From Phyto melanocephala (taxonomy: Eukaryota > Arthropoda > Insecta > Diptera > Rhinophoridae): a DNA stretch of 64,000 nucleotides. Positions 26,884 to 39,403 of this stretch are shown here, piece after piece. The notes below the pieces were generated by a model, which searched no databases, was not told the DNA's origin, and saw nothing but the letters and a program-made list of their open reading frames with translations. The stretch lies in the NCBI GenBank assembly GCA_941918925.1, contig OW799234.1, forward strand, positions 131,916,895-131,980,894. Direction: 5' to 3'. Within the stretch, counting starts at the first letter, position 1, and each line of letters opens with the position of its first letter. The translations under genes and the position numbers were made by a program.

Positions 26884-27640
26884 AACAAGTAAAAGCGCTA
26901 TATTCGGCCGTGCCGAATCTTATATACCCTTCACAACGTGTAGTCATGCAATAACAGTAAATTCACGTATGTATGTTAAAAAAAACAAAAAAAAATAAAA
27001 AATAAAAAAAAAATTTAAAAAAAAAAAATTTAAAAAAAAAATTAAAAAAAAAAAATTATTATATACATATATAATATATATAAAACAAAAAAAAAATAAA
27101 AAAAAAATTAAAAAAAAAAAAATAAAAAAAAATAATAATAAAAATATATATAATATATTAAATAAAAAATAAAAAAAAAATAAAAAAAAAATTAAAAAAA
27201 AAATTTTTTTGCCTCAGCTGGGATTCGATGCCACGTTTTCTCTAACCAGTATACACGTTTGTATGTATGTATGTTGTTGTTGTAATGTTGTTTTTATGAA
27301 AAGAAAATCGAGGTGGTCGTGGGTTTTTGCTCATATCTCAGTTGTTTATGTACCGATGTTTCTGATTTTCAATACCGATCTACTCCCGAATATTTCTGAT
27401 ATTTTAATACCTTACCCGGGTCCAACCTATGTCGGGGGGCTTCAAAAAGTTGATTTCAACATACACACGGACAGACGGTCAGACGGACAGACGGACAGAC
27501 GGTCAGGGCTTAATCGACTCCTCTATTCATAAGCTTTCAGAAAATATATACTTTATGGGGTCGGAAATGAAAATTGTAGAAATTTCACACGGAATGACAA
27601 ACCTATATATACCCTTTTTCACTGTGTAAAGGGTATAAAA
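26884..27640 (-). mobile_element. DINE-like element, complete copy
   Basis: Starts AACAAGTAAAAGCGCTATA with the perfect hairpin ATTCGGC-CGT-GCCGAAT, runs through an A-rich middle and ends ...TTTTTCACTGTGTAAAGGGTATA. Inverse orientation of the copy at 23014; very close to the copy at 63011. Confidence 0.85.
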
Positions 27641-28950
27641 ATAAATATATACATATGTATGTTTAGTTTGATTTGGCATTTCATTGTACACTCTTTCAAA
27701 TTGTGCAAATTTATTTCAAAAATCATGTTCTGTTCGAAATACGTATCGCACGTCCATTTTACGGTCAACATACTTTTGTTTGAATGGATACGACAAATAC
27801 GTAAAATATTAATATATAATTATAACACACATGTCACGGTGTTTATGACATTAAAAAATTATAAAAATTAACTTAAGCCAGAATAATTTATTTACAGTTA
27901 AATATGAATTTACAAAAAAAAAAAAAAAAAAAAAAACATTGTCAGGACCAACAATGCGGCCCGGCTTCTGCTAGTATTTTATACGGTAATAATTTTTTAA
28001 AACAATAATATATAAATTATGTGATTTCGCAATTTTGAAAGAGCAAATCCGTTGAGGTGAAGAATACCTTTATTGTTGTGAAAAAAACCTAAAACAATTT
28101 ATTTACCTACAATTTACTTCTTTATCTCACCAATTGTAAGAACTTTAGAAAACAAATTTGTTATTGCCAAAACTAAAAATCTTTATTGGCCCAAAAACAA
28201 GTTTAAAAATTTTAATTACCAGCATAAATTAGATTTGTAGACATTTGACAAAACAACTTATGTCGAATTTATGAAAAAAATTAAGAAATTTTTTTAATTA
28301 TTTTAATTTTATATCAATCATTTGTAGTAAATGAATCAGAATTCTGTGGACTATAGACTTTTGGCTTACAAATCTGATTTAATTTATATGCAATATCTGT
28401 TATACACGAATACTATTACACAAAGAAAACGCCGACTGTGATAAACAAAGCATTTTGAAGATTCTATTGATATCATTAGGAAACTAAGTTTTTTTTTATT
28501 TCGAACAAAGATGTTTTGTCAAAAGTCCACAGAGATGTAAGTATGTATGTGTATGTATATAGCAAGCGTTTAAAAACAAATCAGTTTTTGGCTGATACAA
28601 TTGTTTTTTATGATTTCAAAGTTTAATTTTAAGTAAATAAACATGTGACAGACAGACTTGTATCGAAAATGAAATTAGCATGATTTTATCGCTAACATTA
28701 TTTAAGTATGAATGTTTGTACTAGTATGAATTTATATACATATGAACATATGTTTTTGTGTACGTACAATCCCAGTGCCGAATTTGAGACACATTGTAAG
28801 ATGACATTTTCATCGATGAATCATTGTCCCAGAATCAGTGTTAATTCTCAATTTGCCCAAATATATCATAAATGAAAATTTCAACAATAACTCACTCTAC
28901 GTTTACAAATGAAAGTGTTTTTTTGAAATTTCCTTATACTTATTATTAAT
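27641..28950. other. Non-coding stretch
   Basis: Contains a 22-base A run near 27915. A GC-rich GGCCCGGCTTCTGCTAGT at about 27958-27975 resembles another Helitron-type end, but no partner end was found. No host gene seen. Confidence 0.3.
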
Positions 28951-29170
28951 ATACAGGTATGGGGAACAGACAGTAATTCAAATATTGAAATATTACAAAA
29001 ATTCCAATTTAAAACTCTACGGAAGATTGTGAATGCCCCATGGTTTGTATCAAATAATACAATTCACACCGATCCAACAAAAGTTATAGACGAAGAAGAT
29101 TTACAGAAAACTATCTAGAAAGACTAAGTCATCATATCAACCCATAAGCTGCAGAGCTTCTTGACACCAC
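28951..29170 (+). pseudogene. Jockey-type LINE 3'-terminal remnant
   Basis: In frame the sequence reads VWGTDSNSNIEILQKF, then FKTLRKIVNAPWFVSNNTIH. This is the characteristic C-terminal region of jockey-clade reverse transcriptase polyproteins. After a shift it reads NYLERLSHHINP and AAELLDTT. Stops and frameshifts are present and everything upstream is missing, as expected of a 5'-truncated dead copy. No poly-A tail could be assigned. Confidence 0.75.
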
Positions 29171-29588
29171 TTGCCATACAGGAGTTAATAGTATATACGT
29201 ATATGTATACGTATGTACATATGTATATTTATTTAGAAATATGGAATATACACGTTTTGTATAATTAATAAGATTCCTATTATTACTATAGCTTTTGGGT
29301 TTTTTTAATAAGTATTTCGTTGTTCTCATTGAAGTTCAACACATAGTGTGATTATTGTTAATTTTATCCAATTTACTTATTGTCCTCAAATGCATGGATT
29401 GTAAATAGAAATGGTTAATTAAACTAAAATTAATATAAACTATCGGGATAAAAGGTAGACTTAGTATTAACCTTTTGAAAATATGAAAGAAAAGTCAACT
29501 TACAACAAAAATAAAAATATTTACAACACAAACAACCCGTTTAAGATGTGTTATGATGAGTTTGCCAACGTCTTCCCGTTATTATCGT

Positions 29589-29740
29589 GATAAAAAGTAG
29601 CCCATGTGTTAATCTAGGTTGTTATCTATCTTAGTGCCGACCTTTATTTAATTCCGTTTAGCCGTTTTTGGTGATTGAGTAACAAATATTCAAACATCCA
29701 AACATCCAAACATTCATATTTATTATATTAGTAGGATAAA
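29589..29740 (+). repeat. Dispersed retroposon-like 3' segment
   Basis: The order AAAAAGTAGCCCATGTGTTA, CCGTTTAGCCGTTTTTGG, AGTAACAAA, a CAAACATCC triplicate and TATATTAGTAGGA resembles a widespread arthropod retroposon tail. The class (RTE-type, SINE or other) is uncertain and only one copy occurs in the window. Confidence 0.4.
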
Positions 29741-29989
29741 AACTTTAAAAAATTGACTACTTTTATAAATATTTCTTGTTCGCTAACATAGAAAAGTTAA
29801 TTTTAAAAATGTTGTCGAAGCGAAGAGTCGCAATAATTGCTATACAATATACTTTGATGAGCTGAATTTTCCTCAGTTTTTTAACTACCTTTAAAGTTAC
29901 CAAGAATATTATAACCAAAGGAAATAGTTGAAAATTGTTTATAATAATTTTGCCACAATTTGTATTAGTCGTTTTAGTAGGTTCTTTCC

Positions 29990-30682
29990 CATATTTTTAC
30001 CACCAAAATTCTAGACAACCGAGAGAGTCAATATTGATATCATCTGAAAGTTACATTTTAAAATACCAGATTTGATATATTGTCCGCCATTTGGTAGTGG
30101 CGGCCAACATGAATTTTAATTTTTTTATAATGCTTATAATGCGCTAGTCAAGTCCGTTCAGATGATACCAATATTGACTCTCTCTCTGTTGTCTAGAAGC
30201 TGAAAAAATTTGATTTTCCCTTGTAAATTTTTGGAATATATATTTTTAAACAAATTTTTTGCCTATAACTTTACCGATTAATTAGTAGCAAAGGTACCTA
30301 TCTATTATTCTATGGCTAAAAAATTTTTATTTTGGTGGTAAAAATATGAGAGAAAACATAGGCAGTCGTGTTTATCTGCTCATATCTCAGAAAGTTATGG
30401 GGCAATTGTGCTGAATTTCAATAGCGATTCATTCCCGGAAATTTCCAAAAAAATGATACAATACACAGATCTAAGGACTTTTTGCAGCAATCATATGTGC
30501 TTCAAAAAGTTGATTTCAACCAACACACGGACAGACGGTCAGGGCTTAATCGACTCCTCTTTTCGTAAGCTTTCAGAAAATATATATTTTATGGAGTCGG
30601 AAATGAAAATTGTAGAAATTACAAACGGAATGACAAACCTATATATATATACCCTTGTGCACCACAGGTGAAGGGTATAAAA
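29990..30682 (-). mobile_element. DINE-like element, long variant
   Basis: The right end (30490-30682) matches the DINE left block in reverse: CACGGACAGACGGTC, a GGAGTCGGAAATGAAAATTG block and CACAGGTGAAGGGTATA. To its left is an interior also seen at 58500-59400 (TCTAGAAGCTGAAAAAAT, GGTGGTAAAAATATG, and ACCAATATTGA motifs in inverted pairs). The hairpin terminus AACAAGT is absent, so the left limit is approximate. Confidence 0.6.
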
Positions 30683-32098
30683 ATACAACTTCAATACCTA
30701 GTGTCTTTTTAAATTTGGTTTTACCAATTGCACAGCGTTGTTGCCGCGTTATGTCGATTTGCTTCATACAAATTTTATGGACATTTAAAAAACGCTGGCC
30801 ACCCTTGTTCAGGTTTGGCTGTTAGGTGCCTGGTTCAGTAATAGTAAGGACCTTGAAATTTTTTGTTATTAAATCGACTACAATTGTTTAACGTAACTGT
30901 GAAATTAGGCGTAGTGCTTTCCATACAAAGTTAATGTGTGTGTGTTTGTGTCAGTTTCATAATTCATAAAAAATCTGGTCCTTTTAACAGGTTTAAGTAA
31001 ATTTAATTGGAAAATCCTAATTATTACTTACTTTTCACAGATATAACGCAACTAGTTTACACATCTGTTTTATTACTATCTGTTATTAATATATTGTTTG
31101 TTGTAGTTATTATAATTCAAATAAATATACAATTAAATTCAAATCTCAATTCAACATGTTAAATGCAACACAGAATATTTAAAAGCTGAAACTTTTCAAA
31201 AATACATACCAAAGTATCAACTTTAATTAGAAATTTTAATTTTTATGTAATTAAAATGATATTAGCGAAAAATTTTATACATTTAGCTGGTTTATTTAAA
31301 GCTTTAATTATTTAATGCACTTTATTATTAAGTTGTAATTTATTTGTTTCAATTAGAACGTGCAGATTTCCCGCATTTCGTACCGATCACACCGAGAACT
31401 TAAAACAGACTCGTAAGTTTAAAATGTTGCCTTTAAGCAGTGGGAACAAAACGACAAACAGTTATAACAAATTAACAACTTTAAACCATATTCATAACTA
31501 ATACTTTAATAAAATTTATACAAACTCATAGAAATTGCAATTAAAAACTATATGTAGTGGCTGCTTTACTTACGTACGTACATTAAAGTTTTTAACAAAA
31601 TCTACAAATATGCAATAAATATTTTAAATTATTAATTCAAATATGTAAATCGGTAGATGAACAAATTTTTTTTTAAACAACAAATTAGTAACAATTTTGT
31701 TTAAATATTTTGTTTTATTTTTTTTTTTAAGCGGAAATACAATGTTAATCAAACATTATTTGATCTACCTTCAACTTGAATATTACTTACGTGCGTGTAC
31801 GTGTGTTTAAATGCTGAGTATTGACGTTTTCAAAATTTCGTACTAAACGTAGTGTGAAAAAATTAAAAAAAATTTCAGTTTTAATACAACAAAATATACT
31901 TCATTAGTACGACAGCTGAAACACGCTACTACTTTTGCACTTGTACGATTTTTACTAACGTTTATGCTCATCACCACAAGAAGGAAAAATGTGTGTCGTA
32001 TGTACATCTTTAATTATAAAAAAACTTGTGCATGACTATTTAAAAATTAATTAGTTTTTGCCGAACGTAGGGATCAGCTCTTTACATTTTTTCTTTTA
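30683..32098. other. Intergenic stretch without recognised features
   Basis: No coding sequence or repeat shared within the window. The less AT-rich segment near 31355-31410 ends ACTC|GTAAGT and could be a non-coding exon edge, without further support. Confidence 0.3.
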
Positions 32099-32207
32099 CA
32101 GGGTGGGCGAAAAGTCACCATGGATCTTAAAAATTGTATAACGTTTTCGTTTATATTTTTTTTATTTATTTATATATATATATTTTTTTTTGGATTATAT
32201 AAGTATA

Positions 32208-32910
32208 CTAGCCAAACCCGGCGCGCGTTGCTACGCCCCTTAATGAATCGAAATGCATTCTGAATTTTAATTGAATATCAAGTGCAAAAACCTAAAAATT
32301 ATAATTTTTTTATGGGCGTGGCATTTCCCACTTTTCTAGTCACGAAATTGTAAAGTCATAACAGCTCAATATGTGTGCAAAGTTTCAGAATAATTGGTCC
32401 AGTGCAAGTACCTCAAAATGATACCTTTTTTTTATGGGCGTGGCACTGCCTACTTTTCTAATCTTGAAATTATTTAGTCATGACAGCTCAATATGTGTGC
32501 AAAGTTTCAGAATAATTGGTCCAGTGCAAGTACCTCAAAATTATAGCCTTTTTTTATGGGCGTGGCCCCGCCCACTTTTTTAATCACGAAGTTATAAAGT
32601 CACGACAGCTTAATATGTGTGCAAAGTTTTAGAAAAATCGGTCCAGTGCTAGTACCTCAAAGTTAAAACTTTTTTAGGGGCGTGGCCCCGCCCACTTTTC
32701 TTATCACGAAATTATTAAGTCATGACAGCTCGATATGTGTGCAAAGTTTCAGGAAAATCGGTCAAGTGCAAGTAGCTAAAACTGATAACTAATTTTTTAT
32801 GGGCGTGGCCCCGCCCACTTTTTTTCATCCATAAACACTCCCCGGTATGTGTACAACATCTTACCAAAGTTTGAGCCCGATCGGTTTTACAGTTTCAGAG
32901 TCTATAGCTA

Positions 32911-32941
<31 letters not shown>

Positions 32942-32961
32942 TTCACTTTTATATATATAGA
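32208..32961 (-). mobile_element. Non-autonomous Helitron, copy C, nested in mariner
   Basis: Inverted relative to copy B. The 3' end CTAGCCAAACCCGGCGCGCG starts at 32208 after an A. The 5' end TTTTATATATATAGA ends at 32961 before a T. It has five repeat units and an AC tract at about 32911-32936. Length 754 bp. It lies between the left TIR and the transposase start of the mariner. Confidence 0.9.
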
Positions 32962-32981
32962 TTACTTCTGAAAAATAAATA

Positions 32982-33880
32982 ATGAAGCGATTCACAACTG
33001 AACAAAGAACCAGAATAATACAATTTTATTATTTAAATCAGCCATATCGTCGATATCTTAACGTCAAAAAATGGACATCTAAAGCAATATTTTGTTGTTT
33101 AGTTCATCATCTTCATCAGCTTGGCCTCGAACTCGTAGACCACCTATATACTGAGAAAAATATTGAACGTGTAGAACAAAATGTTAACAAAACATCAGAA
33201 ACATCTACCACTGGCTTGTACTCCACTTTGGCGTAATATTTTCTGTTATTCCAATATAAGGTGCAATTCATGCAAAAATTAAATCCCACAGAAAATTTGC
33301 AACTTTTGAATTTTGCAGTTAAGTTTCATCAGTTGGCCAGAAATAAAATCAACTTTGTTGAAAATATGATTACGGGAGATTTAGCTCATTTCCGTTTGAA
33401 TGGCTTTCCTAATAAGCAGAACTGTAGTTTCCGAGATACTGGTAATTCAAGAGCTATTCATTAATTCGAATTGCATCCCATTAGGTGTATAGTTTAGTGT
33501 GGCAATACATCTCAAAATGTCATTGGGTCTAACATTATCGAGAGTGAAGATGGAAAAGATGCAACCGAGCGGTTTATGATAGAACATTTGTATGCCCTGC
33601 TCTTAAAAACACACCTAAGAAGGATCAAGACATGGCACTATTTAGTAAAATTTTTGGGAGAGCGAATAATTTTCAGAAATCTACAAATTGATTGGCAAGC
33701 GCGTTCGCCAGATTTTTCAGTACCCGACTACTACTTTTATTCATTATTATTTTAGGGTGCGAGTATATGTGAACAAGCCCGAGACGATTCTTGAACTCAA
33801 GACCAATATTGTTCTAGTAATTGAAGCGCTATAACCAAAAATTTTGAAAGATTTTATGGAAAATGTTTTTAAATGAGTCC
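32982..33880 (+). pseudogene. Mariner-family transposase pseudogene
   Basis: The frame opens with MKRFTTEQRTRIIQFYYLN, the N-terminal helix-turn-helix start of this family, then shifts frame. It continues at 33261-33464 with DLAHFRLNGFPNKQNCSF (the first catalytic-region block; the usual Glu of the DEAHF motif is replaced) and ends with FRNLQIDWQARSPDFSVPDY, the block holding the last catalytic Asp. Several stops and frameshifts interrupt it, so no active enzyme is made. It sits between mariner TIRs. Confidence 0.85.
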
Positions 33881-34279
33881 ATCATTGCGAAGCTAAAAGC
33901 AGGGGTCATTTAAATGACAATATTTTCCATACTTAGTGTAAACAATTTTCATTTTGTATATTTTTTTTTATTCAAGAAAAAAAATATATAAACCAAAAAC
34001 AACAAATAATTCTATGTTTCAAATTTTAATATAACACTGAGTTAAATAGTTGATATTTACACACAACACTTTTAGTTCTGATCAAAAGAGTGCTGAAGAT
34101 GAAACCGTAGCGGTTTTCGAAAATGAATTCCACTCAGCTAGTATCGGATAATTAACTTATCGTAAATATTTTGTCATTATCGCATTAAACTTATAGCCTA
34201 AATTTCAAAACTAAAATATTTATAAACCAAAAAATTGTTATGTTCTGTAACCAAATGATGACTTTTGGTTCACCCTGTA

Positions 34280-35524
34280 TTTTCGGCATTTTCAGTATTT
34301 TCGAATAATAATGTATAATATATTGATGTATTTGTTTCGATGAAACCAAAGGCCAATCACCTCAAGTACTCTTTTCTAGTACTAACCAACTAGATCTCAG
34401 TTTTTATCAGCCAAATGTACCAGCCTAATATCAAATATTAATAACAACCGCAAACAATTATTAAACTTTTGTTAAAAAAAAGTTATTGCAATAACTATTA
34501 AAAATTAGTTTTTATATTTTTTGCTGCCGAAAGCAGGGGTCGCCTTATTAACACTTTTTTATACTGAAGACACATATAAAGAAAAATTGAAAAAGTCAAT
34601 CCCTACCTACGCTCGGCTGAATTTTTTATCGTCATTGCTTTGCAAAACTACTTTATACTTGAAGGCAAACTCTTTTTTGCTGCGATACGTTTATAATGCT
34701 TATACTACGTAAAACATACTATGTGTGTTCGTATATTTGCTGTCCGTATTACGATCATAATATGTTTGTCATCATTTAGATAGGGAAACATCTGGAATTC
34801 TCTTTTGTATTTTCCTTCGCGGTCATACAGGGAAACATTCCAGTTTATATACATATGTTTTTTTGATATTTTTTCTTTTGTAGGTATGTATGTATGTACA
34901 TATGTATGTACATACATACATATATTTTTTAATTTCATTTAGTACATTATTTATTTTTTATTTTTATTTGAACAAAGTCAAATATAAAACATAGAGAACA
35001 AGGCACGCCGAAAAGAAATAAAGCAAATGTCAAAAAGCATAGCAAATGTAAACAATAAGAATGAAAGCACAAAGCGTGCCTCCGAGAACGGAAAACAAAT
35101 TTCATATTCTCTTCCCCACCCGCAAAATATTAATATTAAAATATCCTAAATATTTTTTAAAAATTTTACAGAGATTTTTCCAAGAAAAAAAAAAAATTAA
35201 GCAATTAATTACAAATGAGTCAGTGTGTTACTGAACTTACCATATTATCCCATATTATCGGCCAGAAAAAAACCGTTACAAACACATATGAATAACTGGT
35301 TAAAAAAAAACATTCATTCATGACGTCTTCTCTATATTCCAAAAATAGAACTGTATTTTTGTTTCCTTAAGTAAAGAATTAACATCATAATTATTGACTC
35401 ATCGAAATATTTGTTTTAAAATTTAGCGTTATTAAACGTTATTAATTGTCAAACCAAACAAAAGCGTTAAGCGGTAAGCGTTAAAAGCTAAACTCAAGCG
35501 CTTGACGTTCTTCTTTAGCTATGC
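34280..35524. other. Intergenic stretch without genes
   Basis: No gene seen. A TATG/CATA tract at 34883-34924 is itself palindromic. Confidence 0.3.
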
Positions 35525-35724
35525 AAGACGTATTTTTTTGTCACGTTTGGAGAGAATTTTTTTGTTTATGTTTTTTATATATGAAGTTTGACATTTGGAA
35601 TAAATGAGAGAAGAGAGAGAAATGTTTTTTTTATCTATGGACGTTGACAGCTAAGGTTTAAATTGAGTGAAAAAACAAACAATCAGTTGACGACTCAAGA
35701 CTACCTGACAAATAAATTTGCCTC
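35525..35724. mobile_element. AAGGC...CAGGTA MITE, copy 4 (diverged)
   Basis: The right half is well preserved (AAGACTACCTGACAAATAAA, ending GCCTC); the left end is diverged (AAGACGTATTTTTTTGTC). The interior with TTTGACATTTGGAATAAATG matches the other copies. Any target duplication is weak. Confidence 0.65.
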
Positions 35725-35816
35725 GGTAGTAAACATATGTTTGTACAATTGAACACCTGATCCTCTTAAGTTCTTAATAATTATAAAAAAACATAATCTT
35801 TCGGATAATTAAACCC

Positions 35817-36138
35817 AAGGCGAATTCATACAGGTGAAATTATCAGGACATCTGTTAGAAAAGCTTATTTTTAAAATTTGTTGAATTTGCCTTAAATTAA
35901 TTTATTAAGGCAGAGATGGAAAATTAGATTTCGGTTTCGGAATTAAACAACTAACTTAAGTGTACTTTTTTGGTAATAAATTTATGTATATTTGCTGCTT
36001 TTACAACATTTATAATGCGCTTCACAAATATATGTATATCCTTTTTTTAATCAAATTTCAATAAATTAAACATACAAAAACAACTTTATCATCCCTGATA
36101 TACGAATTGGCCTTGATAGAAAACACCTCGATTTGCCC
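35817..36138 (+). mobile_element. AAGGCGAATTC-type TIR element, copy 2
   Basis: Starts AAGGCGAATTCATACAGGTG and matches copy 3 up to ACGAATTGGCCTTGATAGAA. Its right terminus is replaced by copy 3, which begins immediately afterwards, so it is truncated. Confidence 0.65.
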
Positions 36139-36504
36139 AAGGCGAATTCATACAGGTGAAATTATCAGCCCAGCTGATGGGGAGACTTTATGTCAAAATT
36201 GGTTGAATTTACCTTATTAATGCAGGGAAGGGAAATATGATTTTAAATTCGGTATTAAACAATTAACTTACGTGTACTTTTTTGATAATGAATGTGCTAA
36301 ATTTTTGTATACTTGTCGTTTTTGCGTCATTAATAATGGGTTTCAAACACTTATATCATTTTTTTAATCAAATTTTATTATATTTAATATGTAAAAACAA
36401 CTTTTCCATCACTGATATACGAATTGGCCATGACATAAAACATCTCATGAAAAGTTGTTTTGTTGTATCAATTCGCCGTTGCATATACCTTATGGATATG
36501 CCTT
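36139..36504 (+). mobile_element. AAGGCGAATTC-type TIR element, copy 3
   Basis: A 366-bp copy from AAGGCGAATTCATACAGGTG to ATGGATATGCCTT. The flanks GATTTGCCC (left) and GGATTTGCCG (right) look like an 8-9 bp target duplication. A second GCCGTTGCATATACCT at 36511 repeats the sequence just inside the right end. Confidence 0.65.
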
Positions 36505-36539
36505 GGATTTGCCGTTGCATATACCTCTTTTAATATTCC

Positions 36540-37039
36540 TTGATTAAGCCCGTTACTTTATTGAGAGAGTTACAGGATGTTAAATTCGATTACGTCAAGT
36601 ACCTTCCGTTTACATTAGACATGAAATACAAATACAATTCTCATAAACTCAATACAAATTAGATAAATATTTTTTTATTCATAAATAAATTTGAAAGGGG
36701 CTCTTATATACACGTTATTTTTATGTTAAACCAAATTTTACGTAATATTTGACAATAGTTGTGTTATTTAACAACTTTGAGATCAATTTTATTTTGTTCC
36801 AATGTTTTCTTCCAGATTGGGTAGCTTCTTCAGGGAGATCTCAAGCTTGTAAAATAAAACAACTATTGATATAAATTTAAAAGATCGAAGACATTAACTT
36901 AATATGTAATAATTGACATTTATTTACTAAGTTGACATTGTAAATTTATCATATATTTTTGAAATATTTACATGCTAAAGTGCTAACCAATCATTGCTGT
37001 AATTACAGGTTTAAAATTATGGGTTGTAAAGATTTAAAA
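36540..37039. other. Intergenic stretch without recognised features
   Basis: No gene or repeat recognised. Confidence 0.3.
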
Positions 37040-37520
37040 AAAAACACAAAAGATCTTCAAAAGTGAAATTTTTGTTTAGGACGGTAAATGAATGCTTGAA
37101 ATTTAGTTTTTAAATATTATATCGCGGCTAGGTGATCCCCAATTAATGCATACATTTCGGCCGGTATCAAAACAATGACAGCGGTAATGTTTGGCTGGAA
37201 TTGTGACTGGCATGCCCCTGTAAACGAGAAACTTTATATTTTCAAACAAAAAAAAAAAATAGTCTAGTAAGATCAAATCGCATGATCTTCGCTGCCAATA
37301 GACTGCTCTAAAACGTGTGATTAATTGCTTACCAAACTCGCCTCTCAATAGATTCATGGTATCGCGAGCCGTGCGGTTTGTGGCAACCAAGTCTTAATTT
37401 TTCCTTTTTTGCAAAAAAGTAGGTACCGTTGCGATTTTCATCTTTGTTGAAGAAGTACGATCTAATGCTGTCACCAGCCAACAAACCGCTCCAAACAGTG
37501 CATCATTCATTAATTGGCGT
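37040..37520 (-). pseudogene. Mariner-family transposase remnant (C-terminal half)
   Basis: The minus strand encodes TVWSGLLAGDSIRSYFFNKD, then, after frameshifts, TARDTMNLLRGEFGKQLITR and WQRRSCDLILLDYFF. These are the second half of a mariner-type transposase, including the final catalytic Asp block. The N-terminal half and both TIRs were not found. It is clearly non-functional. Confidence 0.8.
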
Positions 37521-37727
37521 GCACTGCTTCTGGCTGTTCTTCAAACCAAATTCGAAAATGTTGTTGATGTACCCATTAAGCCAATAATAAGCTTAATACA
37601 TTGGGCTAATACCCATTTCAGGTCATACATATTTGGAAAAAATCTTTTTATCAGAACAAATCATAGACCGCTCACTTATTTGTTTCCTATGAGAAAAATC
37701 CAATTTCTAATCTAACTATAATAAGAC

Positions 37728-37918
37728 TTATTACAACTTAACCGTTAGTTAAAGGCAGGATTTTCTGGCCCAATAAAAAGCTTTGTAGTATTACAACATA
37801 CATATATTTTTAATTGTTATTATTATTATTAATAATAATAATAATAATAATAATATTTAATGGATAAAAATATCGGCCCGACAAAATCCTGCCTTTAAAT
37901 AACGGCAAGTTGTAATAA
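37728..37918. mobile_element. MITE with about 40-bp TIRs around a TTA/TAA tract
   Basis: TTATTACAACTTAACCGTTA at 37728 is repeated inverted at the right end (AACGGCAAGTTGTAATAA, ending 37918), and the match continues through GGCAGGATTTT. The centre is a self-complementary ATT/AAT microsatellite. The 191-bp element can fold almost completely. The family is unknown. Confidence 0.75.
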
Positions 37919-38506
37919 TGGCCCTTAGACTTGAAAGAATTTGATCTTAAGAGAAAATACAAACAAGTTGCTGATCGATGGCTTAATATAAAAACGGCGC
38001 GCCGCGGCGTATCTTGATTTTTAACAAAAACGAGTTTTTAATGTTTTCTAGTAGTTCACATACACACACGTCACCCCTAAAAAATTAAGTGAGCTATTGT
38101 TGAAAATAACGGATTTATGGCCAAATAAAAAAGCTTTTTTCTTTCAAATTGTATTAAGTTTTTTTCTTTCTCCTGTTAAGTAGTAAAAAAAATCGAGTTA
38201 CGTCTTTTTTATATTAAGCCATCGGGATGCTCTATCACGTCTTACTATAACAGACTTAAAGGTCATGAATCACAAAGTAAACTGTGTATTAAACTGTAGT
38301 CAACTTTACTTCTTTCGGTTTTTACTTGAGGCTTCGAAGGGTCTGGGACGTATCTTTTTATAATTAAATACTTTTTATAAATAGTTGTATCATTTAAATA
38401 ATTACAAAAATTAATAAGTCTTAAGTTAGTAAAAAAAGGATTAATGAGTTATTAAACATATTGGTAGAATGAAAAAATCTCTAAATTAGTGACCCCTACT
38501 TGCAAG
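37919..38506. other. Intergenic stretch without genes
   Basis: A GC-rich block GGCGCGCCGCGGCG stands out at about 37996-38009. No gene recognised. Confidence 0.3.
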
Positions 38507-38990
38507 ATGGCTACAACCAACGGTCAAACCAACCAACAGCATCAAATATGGCCATGCAAAAAAAAAACGATTATGAAGCACAAGCAACAGTGAACACCAA
38601 CAGTTCTGACATATACGATCGGTTGACATTCCCAGAAATGTGTAGCACAAACATCGAAGCTTGGTTTATTTCAATGTAATTCTGGCTTAGTGCATGCGGC
38701 ATTACTTCTGATAAGCAGAAAGCTGCCACTTTGTTTGCATACTGAAGTCATATCATCTTTACCAGCGTCCGACCGCTTTGAATACGTTAAACGCCGAGTA
38801 ACTGCTAATTTCGCCGACAACAAACAACAATGACTTTACCGACTATTGTTTGAAATACCTCTAAGAGACAGGAAACTATCAGAGTTTTTTTTGAAACGCC
38901 CCGAGGCGAAACTGAACTTAAGAGTCTCTGGATAAAAAGATTGCAAACATTCGCTCAGCCACAGGTATGGCAGCCGAGTTCTCTAATGGA
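38507..38990 (+). pseudogene. LTR-retrotransposon gag remnant
   Basis: The conceptual translation in shifting frames starts MATTNGQTNQQHQ and recovers VISSLPASDRFEYVKRRVTA, NFADNKQQ and LYRLLFEIPLRDRKLSEFF. This is the pattern of a gag found in many arthropod gypsy-type elements. Multiple stops and indels are present. No pol or LTR was seen beside it, so it is an old fragment. Confidence 0.65.
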
Positions 38991-39403
38991 TTTTAACAAT
39001 AATTTGCAAGGAAAAAAAAATTTTCAAAGATTGTCCTGCAAAAGGCATTTCACCATACTCCTTTACACCATGTGTAAAACCCGTAATAAATATCCCTAAG
39101 TTACAACAGTTGGGATCGAATTCGCTAAATACTTTAAGAATTAAAACTACACATTTCGAAATATTAAGATAATTTATAATAATAAGTAAATTTTAATTGA
39201 CTTTTTCTTTTGCATTTTTACATTTAAGTAATTAAACGGTTTCGAACCGATTAATAAAAAATATATATGTATGTTTGTATATTAAAGCTATTTACTAAAT
39301 AATTGAGGTAATTTAAAATTTACAGTTTAAATTTCGTTTAAATTACACTAAACCTAATGATACTCACTAATAAACTACTTATATTAAATGATATAACTAA
39401 ATC

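Larger units (their letters stand above)
32099..34277 (+). mobile_element. Mariner-like element interrupted by a Helitron
   Basis: TIRs of about 25 bp (CAGGGTGGGCGAAAAGTCAC at the left, complement of ATGACTTTTGGTTCACCCTG at the right) are flanked by TA (32097-32098, 34278-34279). Removing the Helitron at 32208-32961 leaves about 1.43 kb, a normal mariner length. It carries a dead transposase gene (32982-33880). The 60-bp segment 34087-34147 recurs in the fold-back element at 4103-4163. Confidence 0.85.

Noticed and set aside
27209..27532. A 107-codon frame repeated at 63337-63660 and 56525-56803
   Set aside because: It lies within DINE-like elements at the CCGTCTG run and hairpin region. The similarity between copies reflects the transposon, and no domain is visible.
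27930..27975. Another Helitron 3' end (CTGCTAGT after a GC-rich run)
   Set aside because: No hairpin of good quality and no 5' end with a TC start could be paired with it.
11546..34924. CATA/TATG tracts as possible CRISPR-like or regulatory arrays
   Set aside because: They are simple tetranucleotide microsatellites common in fly genomes, with no spacer-repeat structure.
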